64,000 nt of DNA from Skermanella aerolata KACC 11604 (GTDB lineage Bacteria > Pseudomonadota > Alphaproteobacteria > Azospirillales > Azospirillaceae), in NCBI RefSeq assembly GCF_000936425.1, contig NZ_AVFK01000013.1, positions 1-64,000 of the forward strand, in the 5' to 3' direction. Positions within the stretch are counted from its first letter, which is position 1. Each line of letters starts with the position of its first letter. The notes beneath the pieces were generated by a model, which saw nothing but the letters and a program-made list of their open reading frames with translations, ran no database searches and had not been told where the DNA came from. The position numbers and the translations under genes are program-made. Shown here in pieces: positions 44,267 to 52,306 of the stretch.

Positions 44267-45676
44267 CTACGCTTCGGCATCGGCCAGCCAGAGACGCCGC
44301 TTGCGGTGGATCGTCGATACGTTGATGCCCAGCTTCTGCGCGGCCTGGGACAGGTTTCCCCCGCATAGCCGGATCGCCCGCTCGACCGCCTCGCGCTCGA
44401 CTTCCGCCAAGGGCAGGATACGGTCGTCGTCGGGAATGCCGGGCTTATCCCGGTAGGGGACGGAACGGTTGCCCGATTGGGTCGCCTCGCCGACCAGATC
44501 GTCTGGCAGCATCTCGGCCGTGATAACCGGCTTGTCGTTGAGGACCACGACGCCGCGCAGGACATTCTGCAACTGTCGGATATTGCCCGGCCAGGTACTG
44601 TGCAGCAGGCGGCTTTCCGCATCCGGGCTCAGTTCGCGGCTGCCGGTTCCCTCCTGCTCGGCGATGCGAACCAGCAGGTGGCGGGCGATCAGCAAGACGT
44701 CGCGGCCGCGTTCCCTTAGCGGCGGAAGGTGTACCGGCAGCACGTGGAGCCGGTAATAAAGGTCTTCGCGGAAGCGGCCGGCGCGGACTTCTTCCAGCGG
44801 GCGCCGGTTGGTGGCGCAGATCAGGCGCGCGTCGATCTGCACCGTGCCGCTGCCGCCGACCGGCTGGATCGCCCCGGTCTGGACGAAACGCAGCAGCTTG
44901 GCCTGGATTGCAGGCTCCATCTCGCAGACCTCGTCCAGGAAAAGCGTGCCGCCGTCGGCTTGTGCGACCAAGCCCGTCCGGTCGCGCACGGCTCCGGTGA
45001 AGGCGCCGCGCGCATGGCCGAACAGTTCGGATTCGACCAGATCGCGTGGGATTGCCGCGCAATTGACCGCGATCAGCGGCGCGTCGCGGCGTGCGCTGCG
45101 GCGGTGGATCGCTTCAGCGCAGAGTTCCTTGCCGGTGCCGTTCTCGCCGGTGATGAAGACCGGAGCGCTACTGCGGGCGGAAAGGTCGATAACGCGGTAG
45201 ACTGCCCGCATCGTCATGTCGGCGCCGATAAAGCCCTCGAACCTTTCCGAAAGCCGGTCGCCGCCCAGATCGTCGCCGCCCAGCAGTTCGACCACGCGCG
45301 ACAGCCGGCGCCGGTCGAGGGCATTGGTCAGCGTGGTTTCCAACCGTGGGGCGTCGAAAGGTTTGGTCAAGAAATCGTCAGCCCCGGCGTGGATGGCGGC
45401 CACCGCCGTCTCGATGGAGCTGTTGGCCGTGATGACGATGACGGCTGTTCTGGCATCCTCCCGCCGGATTTCCTCGACCAGCGTCATGCCGTCGCCGTCC
45501 GGCAATTGAAGGTCGCACAGCACCGCGTCGGGCTGAAAACGCTTCACGGCATCCCGTGCTTCGGCAAGTGAAGCGGCCAGCCGGGCGGATACCCCCGCCT
45601 GCTCAAGATAGCGCAGATAGATTCGAGCAAGGCTCAAGGTGTCTTCTACCACCAGCACCAGCCGGGCGTTCTGCAA
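44267..45676 (-). CDS. NtrC-family sigma-54-dependent response regulator
   Basis: A 469-residue three-domain regulator. Receiver: VVEDT, phospho-Asp in VLCDLQLPDGDGM, Lys in DDFLTKPFDAPR. AAA+ domain: Walker A GENGTGKELCAEAIH, the sigma-54-contacting ELFGHARGAFTGA, Walker B GGTLFLDEVCEME, arginine-finger region FREDLYYRLHVLPVHLPPLRER and WPGNIRQLQN. C-terminal Fis-type helix-turn-helix LCGGNLSQAAQKLGINVSTIHRKRR. The TTG at 45676 (GGAG seven bases before) is preferred to an earlier TTG at 45691. It converges with the PQQ operon, five bases apart. No cognate kinase gene is adjacent. Confidence 0.93.
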   Translation of the reverse strand: MQNARLVLVVEDTLSLARIYLRYLEQAGVSARLAASLAEARDAVKRFQPDAVLCDLQLPDGDGMTLVEEIRREDARTAVIVITANSSIETAVAAIHAGADDFLTKPFDAPRLETTLTNALDRRRLSRVVELLGGDDLGGDRLSERFEGFIGADMTMRAVYRVIDLSARSSAPVFITGENGTGKELCAEAIHRRSARRDAPLIAVNCAAIPRDLVESELFGHARGAFTGAVRDRTGLVAQADGGTLFLDEVCEMEPAIQAKLLRFVQTGAIQPVGGSGTVQIDARLICATNRRPLEEVRAGRFREDLYYRLHVLPVHLPPLRERGRDVLLIARHLLVRIAEQEGTGSRELSPDAESRLLHSTWPGNIRQLQNVLRGVVVLNDKPVITAEMLPDDLVGEATQSGNRSVPYRDKPGIPDDDRILPLAEVEREAVERAIRLCGGNLSQAAQKLGINVSTIHRKRRLWLADAEA

Positions 45677-45721
45677 GTCCAATCTCCACAATGCAGTGCA
45701 GTATGAAACCGATCGTTTATC

Positions 45722-45741
45722 TTTCTTAGTTTCCTAAGAAA
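45722..45741. promoter_or_regulatory. Palindromic operator-like site upstream of the NtrC-type gene
   Basis: TTTCTTAG-TTTC-CTAAGAAA, a perfect 8-base inverted repeat, 46 bases upstream of the regulator start and in the divergent region shared with the response regulator at 45962. Could be an activator/autoregulation site or a hairpin. Confidence 0.4.
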
Positions 45742-45912
45742 TAACGGCAACCGTCTAAAGCGATTTCACTCGCTCAATCCAGGCCCGATCGGCCGCAAAA
45801 ACGCATGCCGTTGCAATTTACCATGGTGAAATGCCACGGGGGCAAGCGCGCATGCCACTCCCCTCCCTTATTAGACAGCATATGAAAAGCCTTTGAGGCG
45901 AAGACATTGGGT

Positions 45913-45928
45913 TGGCATGACAAATGCT
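45913..45928 (+). promoter_or_regulatory. Candidate sigma-54 promoter of the response regulator/chemoreceptor pair
   Basis: TGGCATGACAAATGCT keeps the GG (-24) and GC (-12) with exact spacing and matches TGGCA at the first element; the second element is ATGCT rather than TTGCA. It ends 33 bases before the ATG at 45962. Weaker than the 41149 site. Confidence 0.5.
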
Positions 45929-45961
45929 AATAAATCGCTAAGTTCAATTCGAGAGGGCATC

Positions 45962-46375
45962 ATGCAGGAAATCCTGGTCGTCGATGATGATGGGACCTAC
46001 CGGACCATCGTAATGCGCGTCCTGACGCGGGCTGGGTTTTCGGTTTCTGGGGTCCGGACGGGAGAGGAAGCGCTGGCGGTTCTCGATCAGAGTACGCCCA
46101 GCATCGTCGTAACCGATATCCTGATGCCCGACATGGACGGGCTGGAACTGATCCGTGCAATCCGGCGCACCGGACGCGGCATCGGGATCATTGCGATTTC
46201 CGGAGGCAGCGATCCGATGTTCGACTTCCTTCCCGCCGCGTCCATCTTCGGCGCCGACTTGGCATTGAGGAAGCCGTTCGAATTGGCCTCAATGGTTGTG
46301 GCAGTCAATCAGCTCCTGCTGGCGCGGCAAGCCGGGCCGGTGCAGTCCCGCAACCAGGCTGCCGGCAGCAATTGA
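45962..46375 (+). CDS. Single-domain response regulator (CheY-like)
   Basis: A 137-residue stand-alone receiver: acidic pair VVDDDGTYR, phospho-Asp in IVVTDILMPDMDGLELI, Thr/Ser position IAISGGSDP, Lys in LALRKPFELASM. AGAGGG precedes the ATG by a short spacer. No output domain, so it acts by protein contact, as in chemotaxis or phosphorelay shuttling. It lies 39 bases before a chemoreceptor gene and probably shares its promoter. Confidence 0.9.
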   Translation: MQEILVVDDDGTYRTIVMRVLTRAGFSVSGVRTGEEALAVLDQSTPSIVVTDILMPDMDGLELIRAIRRTGRGIGIIAISGGSDPMFDFLPAASIFGADLALRKPFELASMVVAVNQLLLARQAGPVQSRNQAAGSN

Positions 46376-46414
46376 ATTAAACGATAAAATTGTAACACTT
46401 GAAGGGCTTTGACT

Positions 46415-47899
46415 ATGTTCGGTCTCATTCGTTCCAAAAAGTCATCCGGTGCTGAAGCCTTGTTGAAGGCCCTGGACATGTCCCAGGCGGTGATCGAGTT
46501 CGACATGGACGGTATCGTGATCGGTGCCAACGGCAATTTCCTGTCGACCATGGGCTACACGCTGCCGGAAATCCAGGGCAAGCATCATCGCATGTTCGTC
46601 GAACCGGCTCAGGCTTCCAGCGCAGAGTATCTCCAGTTCTGGGAGAAGCTGCGGCGCGGAGAATTCCAGGCCGCCCAGTTCAAGCGCATCGGCAAGGGCG
46701 GGCGGGAAATCTGGATCGAAGCTTCCTACAACCCGATCCTCGACGCGCGCGGCAAACCCTCCAAGGTCGTCAAGTTCGCCACCGATATCACCATCCGCAA
46801 GGCGCGGGAGGCCGATTTCCAGGGGCAGGTCGATGCGATCAACAAGTCCCAGGCGGTGATCGAATTCGAACTGGACGGCACCGTGATCTCTGCGAATGGA
46901 AATTTCCTGGCGGCGATGGGCTATACGCTGGCCGAGGTGCAGGGAAGGCACCACCGCATGTTCGTCGATCCGGCCACGGCATCCAGTTCGGACTATGCGC
47001 TGTTCTGGGAGAAGCTGCGGCGCGGAGAGTTCCAGGCCGCACAGTTCAAGCGCATCGCCAAGGATGGGCGCGAGATCTGGATCGAGGCATCGTACAATCC
47101 GATCCTGGATGCCAACGGCAAGATCATCAAGGTCGTCAAGTTCGCCACTGATATCACCAGGCAGGTCGAGCTTCTGGGTCACCTCAAGACACTGATCGAT
47201 CACAACTTCGGGGAAATAGCCGAAGCGCTGGAGCAGTCGGACGGCCAGTCGGCGGCAGCTATGAACGCGGCCACCGATACCTCCGGCAACGTGCAGGCCG
47301 TCGCCGCCGCCGCCGAGGAACTGGCGAGTTCCGCCGTCGAGATTTCCACGAGCATGGCGAGATCGAGGACGGCGGCCGACGAAGCGGGCCGGCAGGCGGA
47401 GACCGCGGATCGCGCGACCCAGCGTCTTGCCGACGCTGCCCGCCAGATGACCGGCATCATCGACCTCATCAGGAGCATCGCCGGGCAGATCAACCTGCTG
47501 GCACTCAATGCGACGATCGAGGCAGCCAGGGCGGGAGAGGCCGGCCGGGGCTTCGCCGTCGTGGCGACCGAGGTTAAGAACCTCGCTAATCAGGCCGCCA
47601 GGGCGACCGACCAGATCTCCGGCGAGATCGACGGCATCCAGACGATCTCCGGCGATGTCGTCGGCGCCTTGGGCGGCATCCGGTTGTCCATCGAATCGGT
47701 CCGTGACTACGTGCTCACGACCGCCAGCGCCGTCGAGGAGCAGACCGCGGTCACGAGCGAGATGTCACGCAGCATGCAAGGCGCTTCCACCGCCGTTTCC
47801 GCCATCACGAGCAATATCGGCGATATCGCGTCGTCGGTGCGGCACGTCGCGGCGGCTGTCGGCAAGACCAAGGAGGCGGCACGTGTCCTTGCGCGCTAG
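46415..47899 (+). CDS. Soluble methyl-accepting chemotaxis protein with duplicated PAS domains
   Basis: A 494-residue cytoplasmic receptor without transmembrane segments. Two tandem PAS/PAC units (~15-135 and ~140-255) are close duplicates: both contain [34 protein letters not shown] and [10 protein letters not shown]. The signalling domain has the conserved hairpin tip [19 protein letters not shown] followed by [20 protein letters not shown]. Aer-like PAS proteins of this class usually sense redox or small ligands; no cofactor residues could be proved. ATG at 46415 with AAGGG upstream. It probably signals through the main Che system. Confidence 0.92.
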   Translation: MFGLIRSKKSSGAEALLKALDMSQAVIEFDMDGIVIGANGNFLSTMGYTLPEIQGKHHRMFVEPAQASSAEYLQFWEKLRRGEFQAAQFKRIGKGGREIWIEASYNPILDARGKPSKVVKFATDITIRKAREADFQGQVDAINKSQAVIEFELDGTVISANGNFLAAMGYTLAEVQGRHHRMFVDPATASSSDYALFWEKLRRGEFQAAQFKRIAKDGREIWIEASYNPILDANGKIIKVVKFATDITRQVELLGHLKTLIDHNFGEIAEALEQSDGQSAAAMNAATDTSGNVQAVAAAAEELASSAVEISTSMARSRTAADEAGRQAETADRATQRLADAARQMTGIIDLIRSIAGQINLLALNATIEAARAGEAGRGFAVVATEVKNLANQAARATDQISGEIDGIQTISGDVVGALGGIRLSIESVRDYVLTTASAVEEQTAVTSEMSRSMQGASTAVSAITSNIGDIASSVRHVAAAVGKTKEAARVLAR

Positions 47900-48010
47900 C
47901 CCGAGAGTACCGTCCCGTCCTCCAGCACCGTGTATTCGCCCGGATGAACTGAACAAAATCGTTCGTCATGCGATAGACTTGTTCTCGCTATTGTACAAAC
48001 GGAATTGAAG

Positions 48011-48418
48011 ATGGCTACACGCAGGCGGTTGACCGACGACGAATTGTTCAGACTTGCAGACGAGGCGCATGACCGTTGGGGTACCGTGACGGTTTCGGCG
48101 CTCCAGCATGCCGCGGGCGGTGGTAGTGCCGCACGGCTCAAGAAGATCATCGCCGAGTGGGAACGGCGGCAGGGCAAGGGCGGCCCGGAAGATGCCGACG
48201 AAGAGCCGCCAATCGCTCCGGAAGCCCTGTCCGACGGCAACGAGGAAAGTGCCGGCGATGGCGTTCAGGAACCGGCGGATGTTGAAACCGGCTCACGCGG
48301 CGCCTACGACAGGCTTCTCGACGAGCTGCGCGAGACCCGGCGCGCCCATGCGGAAGAAACGGCCCGGCTTAACCGCCTGATCGATGCGCTGATGGACGAG
48401 CTGAGAGCGCGGCGCTGA
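48011..48418 (+). CDS. KfrA-like DNA-binding protein with coiled-coil tail
   Basis: A 135-residue protein. Residues ~5-55 (RRLTDDELFRLADEAHDRWG...VSALQHAAGGGSAARLKKIIAEWE) follow the KfrA N-terminal DNA-binding pattern (helix, then GGGS...L..I..WE). After an acidic linker the C-terminal ~40 residues (YDRLLDELRETRRAHAEETARLN) form a heptad coiled coil. KfrA proteins are plasmid-encoded autoregulators/nucleoid-like proteins; a replicon origin on a secondary replicon is possible but unproved. Start ATG 48011; a TTG six bases earlier is an alternative. Confidence 0.75.
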   Translation: MATRRRLTDDELFRLADEAHDRWGTVTVSALQHAAGGGSAARLKKIIAEWERRQGKGGPEDADEEPPIAPEALSDGNEESAGDGVQEPADVETGSRGAYDRLLDELRETRRAHAEETARLNRLIDALMDELRARR

Positions 48419-48497
48419 CGACGGATCTTGAACGTAAGCCGCTTTTGCACCCGATTACTGGCTGACCGAGCGAGATTATACCAACGGCATTGAAGAT

Positions 48498-48607
48498 TGA
48501 CCGGTGAGTTCCGGCAAAGATGTCAGGCTGAAGAGGCCGGATCTACAAGAGCACTCTGGCGTAGGTCGGGCCTCTTCAGCCCGACATTTAAGGCTCCAGA
48601 CCGGTCA
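48498..48607. repeat. Palindromic MITE-like element A
   Basis: Outer ends TGACCGGT (48498-48505) and ACCGGTCA (48600-48607) are exact inverted repeats. Inside, 48520-48546 and 48561-48587 are 27-base arms complementary at 24 positions, with a 14-base loop. No coding frame. The 110-base unit would fold into one long hairpin. Confidence 0.75.
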
Positions 48608-48628
48608 GTGTTTGATGCTGTTGGTCTT

Positions 48629-48765
48629 ATACCAGGGGCCGAAGACATTGACCTGTGTGGGCAGTGTTTGTTGGGCCACGGCCCAACCTACAGGCTCCTG
48701 CTTCGTAGGTTGGGCCGTGGCCCAACACTTCCGAAGCGCCGGTCAAATTCTTCGGCCCTTGGTAT
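48629..48765. repeat. Palindromic MITE-like element B (related to the 16.4 kb repeat)
   Basis: Terminal inverted repeats 48629-48653 and 48741-48765 match at 22 of 25 positions (ends read ATACC-GGGCCGAAGA). The centre holds a perfect 22-base inverted repeat, 48670-48691 and 48705-48726, each arm itself containing the TTGGGCC/GGCCCAA palindrome. The left part and the right flank are both found, in one shorter unit, at 16381-16456 in inverted orientation. No transposase is encoded. Confidence 0.8.
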
Positions 48766-48800
48766 TAGTCTCGGAAACCTCCGGTCCGGAAGGTTCCTTG

Positions 48801-49562
48801 TTATTGCAGCGATGCTATGACGGTTTCGTGATCCATCGCCATGTCGGCAAGGCGCCGCTCGTCCAGGTCCACCACGACGTAGAACGGCTTCCGCATTTCG
48901 TCGCAATAGGTGGAATCCCCCAGTTCGATCAGGCGTTTGGATTCCCCGTTGGAAATGCGGGTGTGCATCTTGTCGAAAGCTTCTACTCCACCCAGACGGG
49001 CGGCTACGTCCAGTTGGGAACGGCGGAGAAGCGATGAATTCCGGACGGTGAAGTCCGCATATCTCTTGAACGCTACAACATCCGCCCAGACCTTGCCGCA
49101 GGCCAGACCCGCCAGCATCGTTTGGGTTTGCAGCGCCACGACGCGGTCGGCCATCGTGAAGTCCGGCATCGTGCGGGACTGGATCAGGTCGTCGGCATCG
49201 ATGGACGAGCCGATGGAAACGGCAGTCGGTGCGGCGATCTGCCGACTTCCGATCCTTTCCCTTTCGGCGCCATCGCTTTCCGCTTCAGGAGAGGACTCCA
49301 GTAACGAGACTTCCGCCCCGGCCTGCCCGGCGATGGCCTGTACCGTCCGCATTTCGAAAGCGGGCTGGACGAACTTCATGCCTGCGTGGCTGACCGGTGC
49401 ACTGGCAATCGAGATAGTGTCTGGTGACTGGGAAACATTCAACCGTTCCCCGGCGCCGGTCTCGGCACATCCGGCCAGCAAACTTCCGGCCAGGGGAAGC
49501 AGGGCGAGGGCGGAATACAGGGCAGAACAATGCCGCAGGCCCCGGCGAGCTGAAAATCCCAT
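48801..49562 (-). CDS. Putative lipoprotein, hypothetical
   Basis: A 253-residue exported protein with a lipobox (LAGSLLAGC, Cys about residue 32) and no recognisable domain. The mature region has SRTMPDFTMADRVVALQTQTMLAGLACGKVW and ends with a mixed charged segment (YCDEMRKPFYVVVDLDERR). Two further Cys (in LACGK and TYCDE) could form a disulfide. It has no operon partner; a repeat element lies just beyond its 3' end. Confidence 0.7.
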   Translation of the reverse strand: MGFSARRGLRHCSALYSALALLPLAGSLLAGCAETGAGERLNVSQSPDTISIASAPVSHAGMKFVQPAFEMRTVQAIAGQAGAEVSLLESSPEAESDGAERERIGSRQIAAPTAVSIGSSIDADDLIQSRTMPDFTMADRVVALQTQTMLAGLACGKVWADVVAFKRYADFTVRNSSLLRRSQLDVAARLGGVEAFDKMHTRISNGESKRLIELGDSTYCDEMRKPFYVVVDLDERRLADMAMDHETVIASLQ

Positions 49563-49961
49563 TTCGGCCTCTTTTGGAAATAAACTGAGGAGTTGTCGTC
49601 TAAAAATGACTCTACCACTGCCGCTGGCGCGGTTGACGATCTCCCAGGGAGTAGTTTTTGCAGTAAAAAGAATATGTGACTATACGCCGGCACCTGTCCA
49701 AAAGATGCCTAGCCGGTGCAAGTAACAAAAGAATCAGCCTATATAACGGCAATCACGATGCACAATAATATGGAAATGTATTTGGATGGTAACTCGAGAG
49801 TTTAATCAGGATTATAGGTCATATTGACAAAGTTATTGTGAGCGCATGATGTCTGCCATCGGTCTGAGGCGATCAGGATCAATGTCTGCCGGCCTATATC
49901 CATAAGCTCTCGAACCGACCAACGGTTTGCCCGAAGCCTGCATATTCCCCACAGAACATGC
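49563..49961. other. Gene-free intergenic region
   Basis: About 400 bases of lower GC between the lipoprotein start and the 3' end of the oxidoreductase. No credible ORF, repeat or tRNA was recognised. The left part should contain the lipoprotein promoter. Confidence 0.5.
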
Positions 49962-50933
49962 TCAAACCGTCATGACGATCTTGCCGAAATGCCCGTTGCT
50001 GCGCATGTAGGCCAACGCGTCGGCGGCTTGATCGAGCGGGAATGTCCGGTCGATCGGCAGGCGCAGCCGGCCGGCCGTCACGGCATCCCATAAATCTTCG
50101 CGCATCAGCCGGTTGATCGTCCGAACCTCCTCGACCGAGCGGGTGCGGAAGGTGACCCCGATATAGGAGATCCGTTTCAGCGCGTGCAGATCGAAATCGA
50201 ACTCGCCCTTGAAACCACCGAGCCGGCCGACATTGACGATACGCCCAAGCACCGCCGCAGCCTGCATGTTCTGGTTCATGACGCCCGCAGAAACATGGTC
50301 GACGATGACATCCACGCCCTTGCCGCCGGTGGCGCTCAGTGCCTGCCCAGGCCATTCCGGATCGGAAGGATCGAGCGCCAGATCGGCGCCGAATTCCTGA
50401 AGCCGCGCCCGCCGGCCGGCATCCCTGGCAGTTCCGATCACGACGGCGGCCCCCATGAGCTTGGCGATCTGGAGCCCCATCAGCCCGACGCCGGAACTGG
50501 CCCCCTGGATCAGAACGCTTTCCTCAGCGCTCAGCCGCCCATTGGTGACGATGGCGTCGTGCATGGTTTGCAAGGCGAGGGGAAGGGTAGCGGCTTCCTC
50601 GAAGCTCAATTCAGTGCCGGCGGGAGCGACGCGCCCCCAGTCGGCGACGGCGTATTCCGCATAGCCGCCGCTTCCGGTACACATCACCCGGTCACCCGGC
50701 TTGATGCCGGGTGGAACCTCGGCACCGGTCTCGACCACCTCGCCGGCCCATTCGAGGCCAGGAATGGTGCCCGGACCACCGATGGCGCCGTGGCTGCGTC
50801 CGCTGGTCACGATCAAGTCGGCGCGGTTCAGTGAGCAGGCCCGGACGCGGACCAGTACCTCCGCCGGTTTAGGCTGGGGCACGGGAGCGTCATCAAGTGC
50901 CACTCCACCGTCGCCAAGGACGATTGCCTTCAT
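49962..50933 (-). CDS. Zinc-free MDR-family NADPH:quinone oxidoreductase
   Basis: A 323-residue medium-chain reductase. GroES-like start (MKAIVLGDGG...ACSLNRADLIVTSGR, PGLEWAGEVVETGAEV), Rossmann motif LIQGASSGVGLMGLQIAKLMGA and HFGKIVMTV at the end. The catalytic zinc ligands and structural-zinc cysteine cluster of alcohol dehydrogenases are absent, pointing to a quinone/enone reductase. ATG at 50933 follows AAGGGAAG; an earlier in-frame start is not supported. Confidence 0.88.
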   Translation of the reverse strand: MKAIVLGDGGVALDDAPVPQPKPAEVLVRVRACSLNRADLIVTSGRSHGAIGGPGTIPGLEWAGEVVETGAEVPPGIKPGDRVMCTGSGGYAEYAVADWGRVAPAGTELSFEEAATLPLALQTMHDAIVTNGRLSAEESVLIQGASSGVGLMGLQIAKLMGAAVVIGTARDAGRRARLQEFGADLALDPSDPEWPGQALSATGGKGVDVIVDHVSAGVMNQNMQAAAVLGRIVNVGRLGGFKGEFDFDLHALKRISYIGVTFRTRSVEEVRTINRLMREDLWDAVTAGRLRLPIDRTFPLDQAADALAYMRSNGHFGKIVMTV

Positions 50934-51093
50934 CTTTCTTCCCTTCGCGGCGCCGATCCGCAAACTCCGGCTATAGAACTTTTATAGCAAACCCTCCGGC
51001 GGTCAAAAAGTCGCCGCTGATTTTCCACTCCAGCATGCTTCTGCTCACCGGATGCTCGTGGCGCGCACCGCAAACATCGATGCGAGGCAGTTG

Positions 51094-52083
51094 TCAATCG
51101 ACCTGTCCGATTCCCGGGAGCCAGCTTACCGGAGCTTGGTTCCGGGCAAGGGCCGAGCGCACGATCCGGCCGATCAGTTCGCGGAACGGGATGCCCGCCA
51201 GTTCGCACATCACGGGAAGATCGGAATTGTGGGGGCGAAGCCCCGGCAGCGCGTTGGCTTCGAGGATGTAGGGGTTGCCCATGGCGTCCGAGCGTATGTC
51301 GATGCGCCCGCCGTCCCGGCAGCCCAAGGCGTTCCAGGCGGCGAGGGCCAGCCTGCCCGCCAGTCGCGCTTCCGGGTCGTCGACCAGGACCCCGGGGAAG
51401 CCGGTCGCGTATTTGAAATAGACGGGCTCGTCGCCCAGCAGTTTTTCCAGCACGCCGACCGGTCTCGCGTCCGGTCCGGTACCGAGGATACCGACGGTGA
51501 ACTCCCGTCCCGACAGAAAGGTTTCGACCAACGCAGGTTGCGCAAAGCGCGTGATGACGTGACGGCAGCGCGCTTCGAGCGCAGCCGGCGAGTCGACCTT
51601 CGATTCCGGTGATACGCCCTTGCTGTTGCCCTCCTGAAGGGGCTTGACCATAAGGGGAAATGGAAGATCGACTTGGCCGATATCGGCCTGCTCCGCCACG
51701 ATGGCGAAGGGAGGAGTGGGCAGGCCGTGGTCGCGGAGCACGCGCTTTGCCATCACCTTGTGGAGGGTGAGGGCACAGGTCAGCGCGTCGGAGAAAGTGT
51801 ACGGGATGCGCCAGGCGTCGAGCAGCGCCGGGATCTGGGCCTCGCGGCCGATCCCATGCATCCCCTCGGCCATGTTGAAAACCAGATCCCAACGGTCGCC
51901 CTGCAGCAACCGGCCTGCAAGATCTTCGAGATTTCCGACCCGATCGACTTGCCAGTCGTGGCACTCCAGCGCTTCTTGGATGGCATCGATGGTTTCAGGG
52001 TAGTCGAATTCCGCCGCTTCTTCGGCGGTGAAGCCAAGTTCAAGATAGCGATCACGAAGATCGTAGGTCAATCCGATGCGCAT
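51094..52083 (-). CDS. ATP-grasp ligase, D-alanine-D-alanine ligase-like
   Basis: A 329-residue ATP-grasp enzyme. N-terminal MRIGLTYDLRDRYLELGF and DLVFNMAEGMHGIGREAQIPALLDAWRIPYTFSDALTCAL match the D-Ala ligase pattern; VKPLQEGNSKGVSPESK is the ATP-binding segment; RIDIRSDAMGNPYILEANALPGLRPH carries the metal-binding Glu/Asn. True Ddl proteins are paired with mur/fts genes; this one is isolated from them and lies divergent to a radical-SAM cluster, so it more likely couples amino acids into a small molecule. ATG at 52083 chosen (family start); no strong ribosome site. Confidence 0.85.
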   Translation of the reverse strand: MRIGLTYDLRDRYLELGFTAEEAAEFDYPETIDAIQEALECHDWQVDRVGNLEDLAGRLLQGDRWDLVFNMAEGMHGIGREAQIPALLDAWRIPYTFSDALTCALTLHKVMAKRVLRDHGLPTPPFAIVAEQADIGQVDLPFPLMVKPLQEGNSKGVSPESKVDSPAALEARCRHVITRFAQPALVETFLSGREFTVGILGTGPDARPVGVLEKLLGDEPVYFKYATGFPGVLVDDPEARLAGRLALAAWNALGCRDGGRIDIRSDAMGNPYILEANALPGLRPHNSDLPVMCELAGIPFRELIGRIVRSALARNQAPVSWLPGIGQVD

Positions 52084-52306
52084 TGGCGATAAGACCACAA
52101 TTTTAAATTGGTAATTTGGTGGATGCTGCAAGTGGAGACGGTTAGCTGTCCATTCTTGCTCCGACAGGTTACGGAAGCAGCCTCGCTGAAGCTGAACTGC
52201 GGCAGGCTGGGATGAAAACGATTGTCAACTCAGCCTAAAAAGTGTATTCTATACAGATTTTCTTATAAAAAGTGTACACGGAAAAATTTCTGCCTCAAAG
52301 GGTGTC
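52084..52306. other. Divergent region of the radical-SAM cluster
   Basis: 223 bases between the ATP-grasp gene and the radical SAM gene. It is much more AT-rich than the genes, with the promoter listed at 52222-52250 and nothing else recognisable. Confidence 0.5.
52222..52250 (+). promoter_or_regulatory. Sigma-70-type promoter of the radical SAM gene
   Basis: TTGTCA (52222-52227) and TATTCT (52245-52250) with a 17-base spacer, 57 bases upstream of the ATG at 52307. One mismatch in the first and two in the second element. Confidence 0.55.

Noticed and set aside
48629-48765. CRISPR-like repeat array
   Set aside because: The repeated arms are inverted rather than direct, with no regular spacers and no cas genes.
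51094-52083. Housekeeping D-alanine-D-alanine ligase of peptidoglycan synthesis
   Set aside because: Not in a mur/fts context, and the divergent partner is a specialised radical-SAM cluster; kept as a ligase-like protein only.
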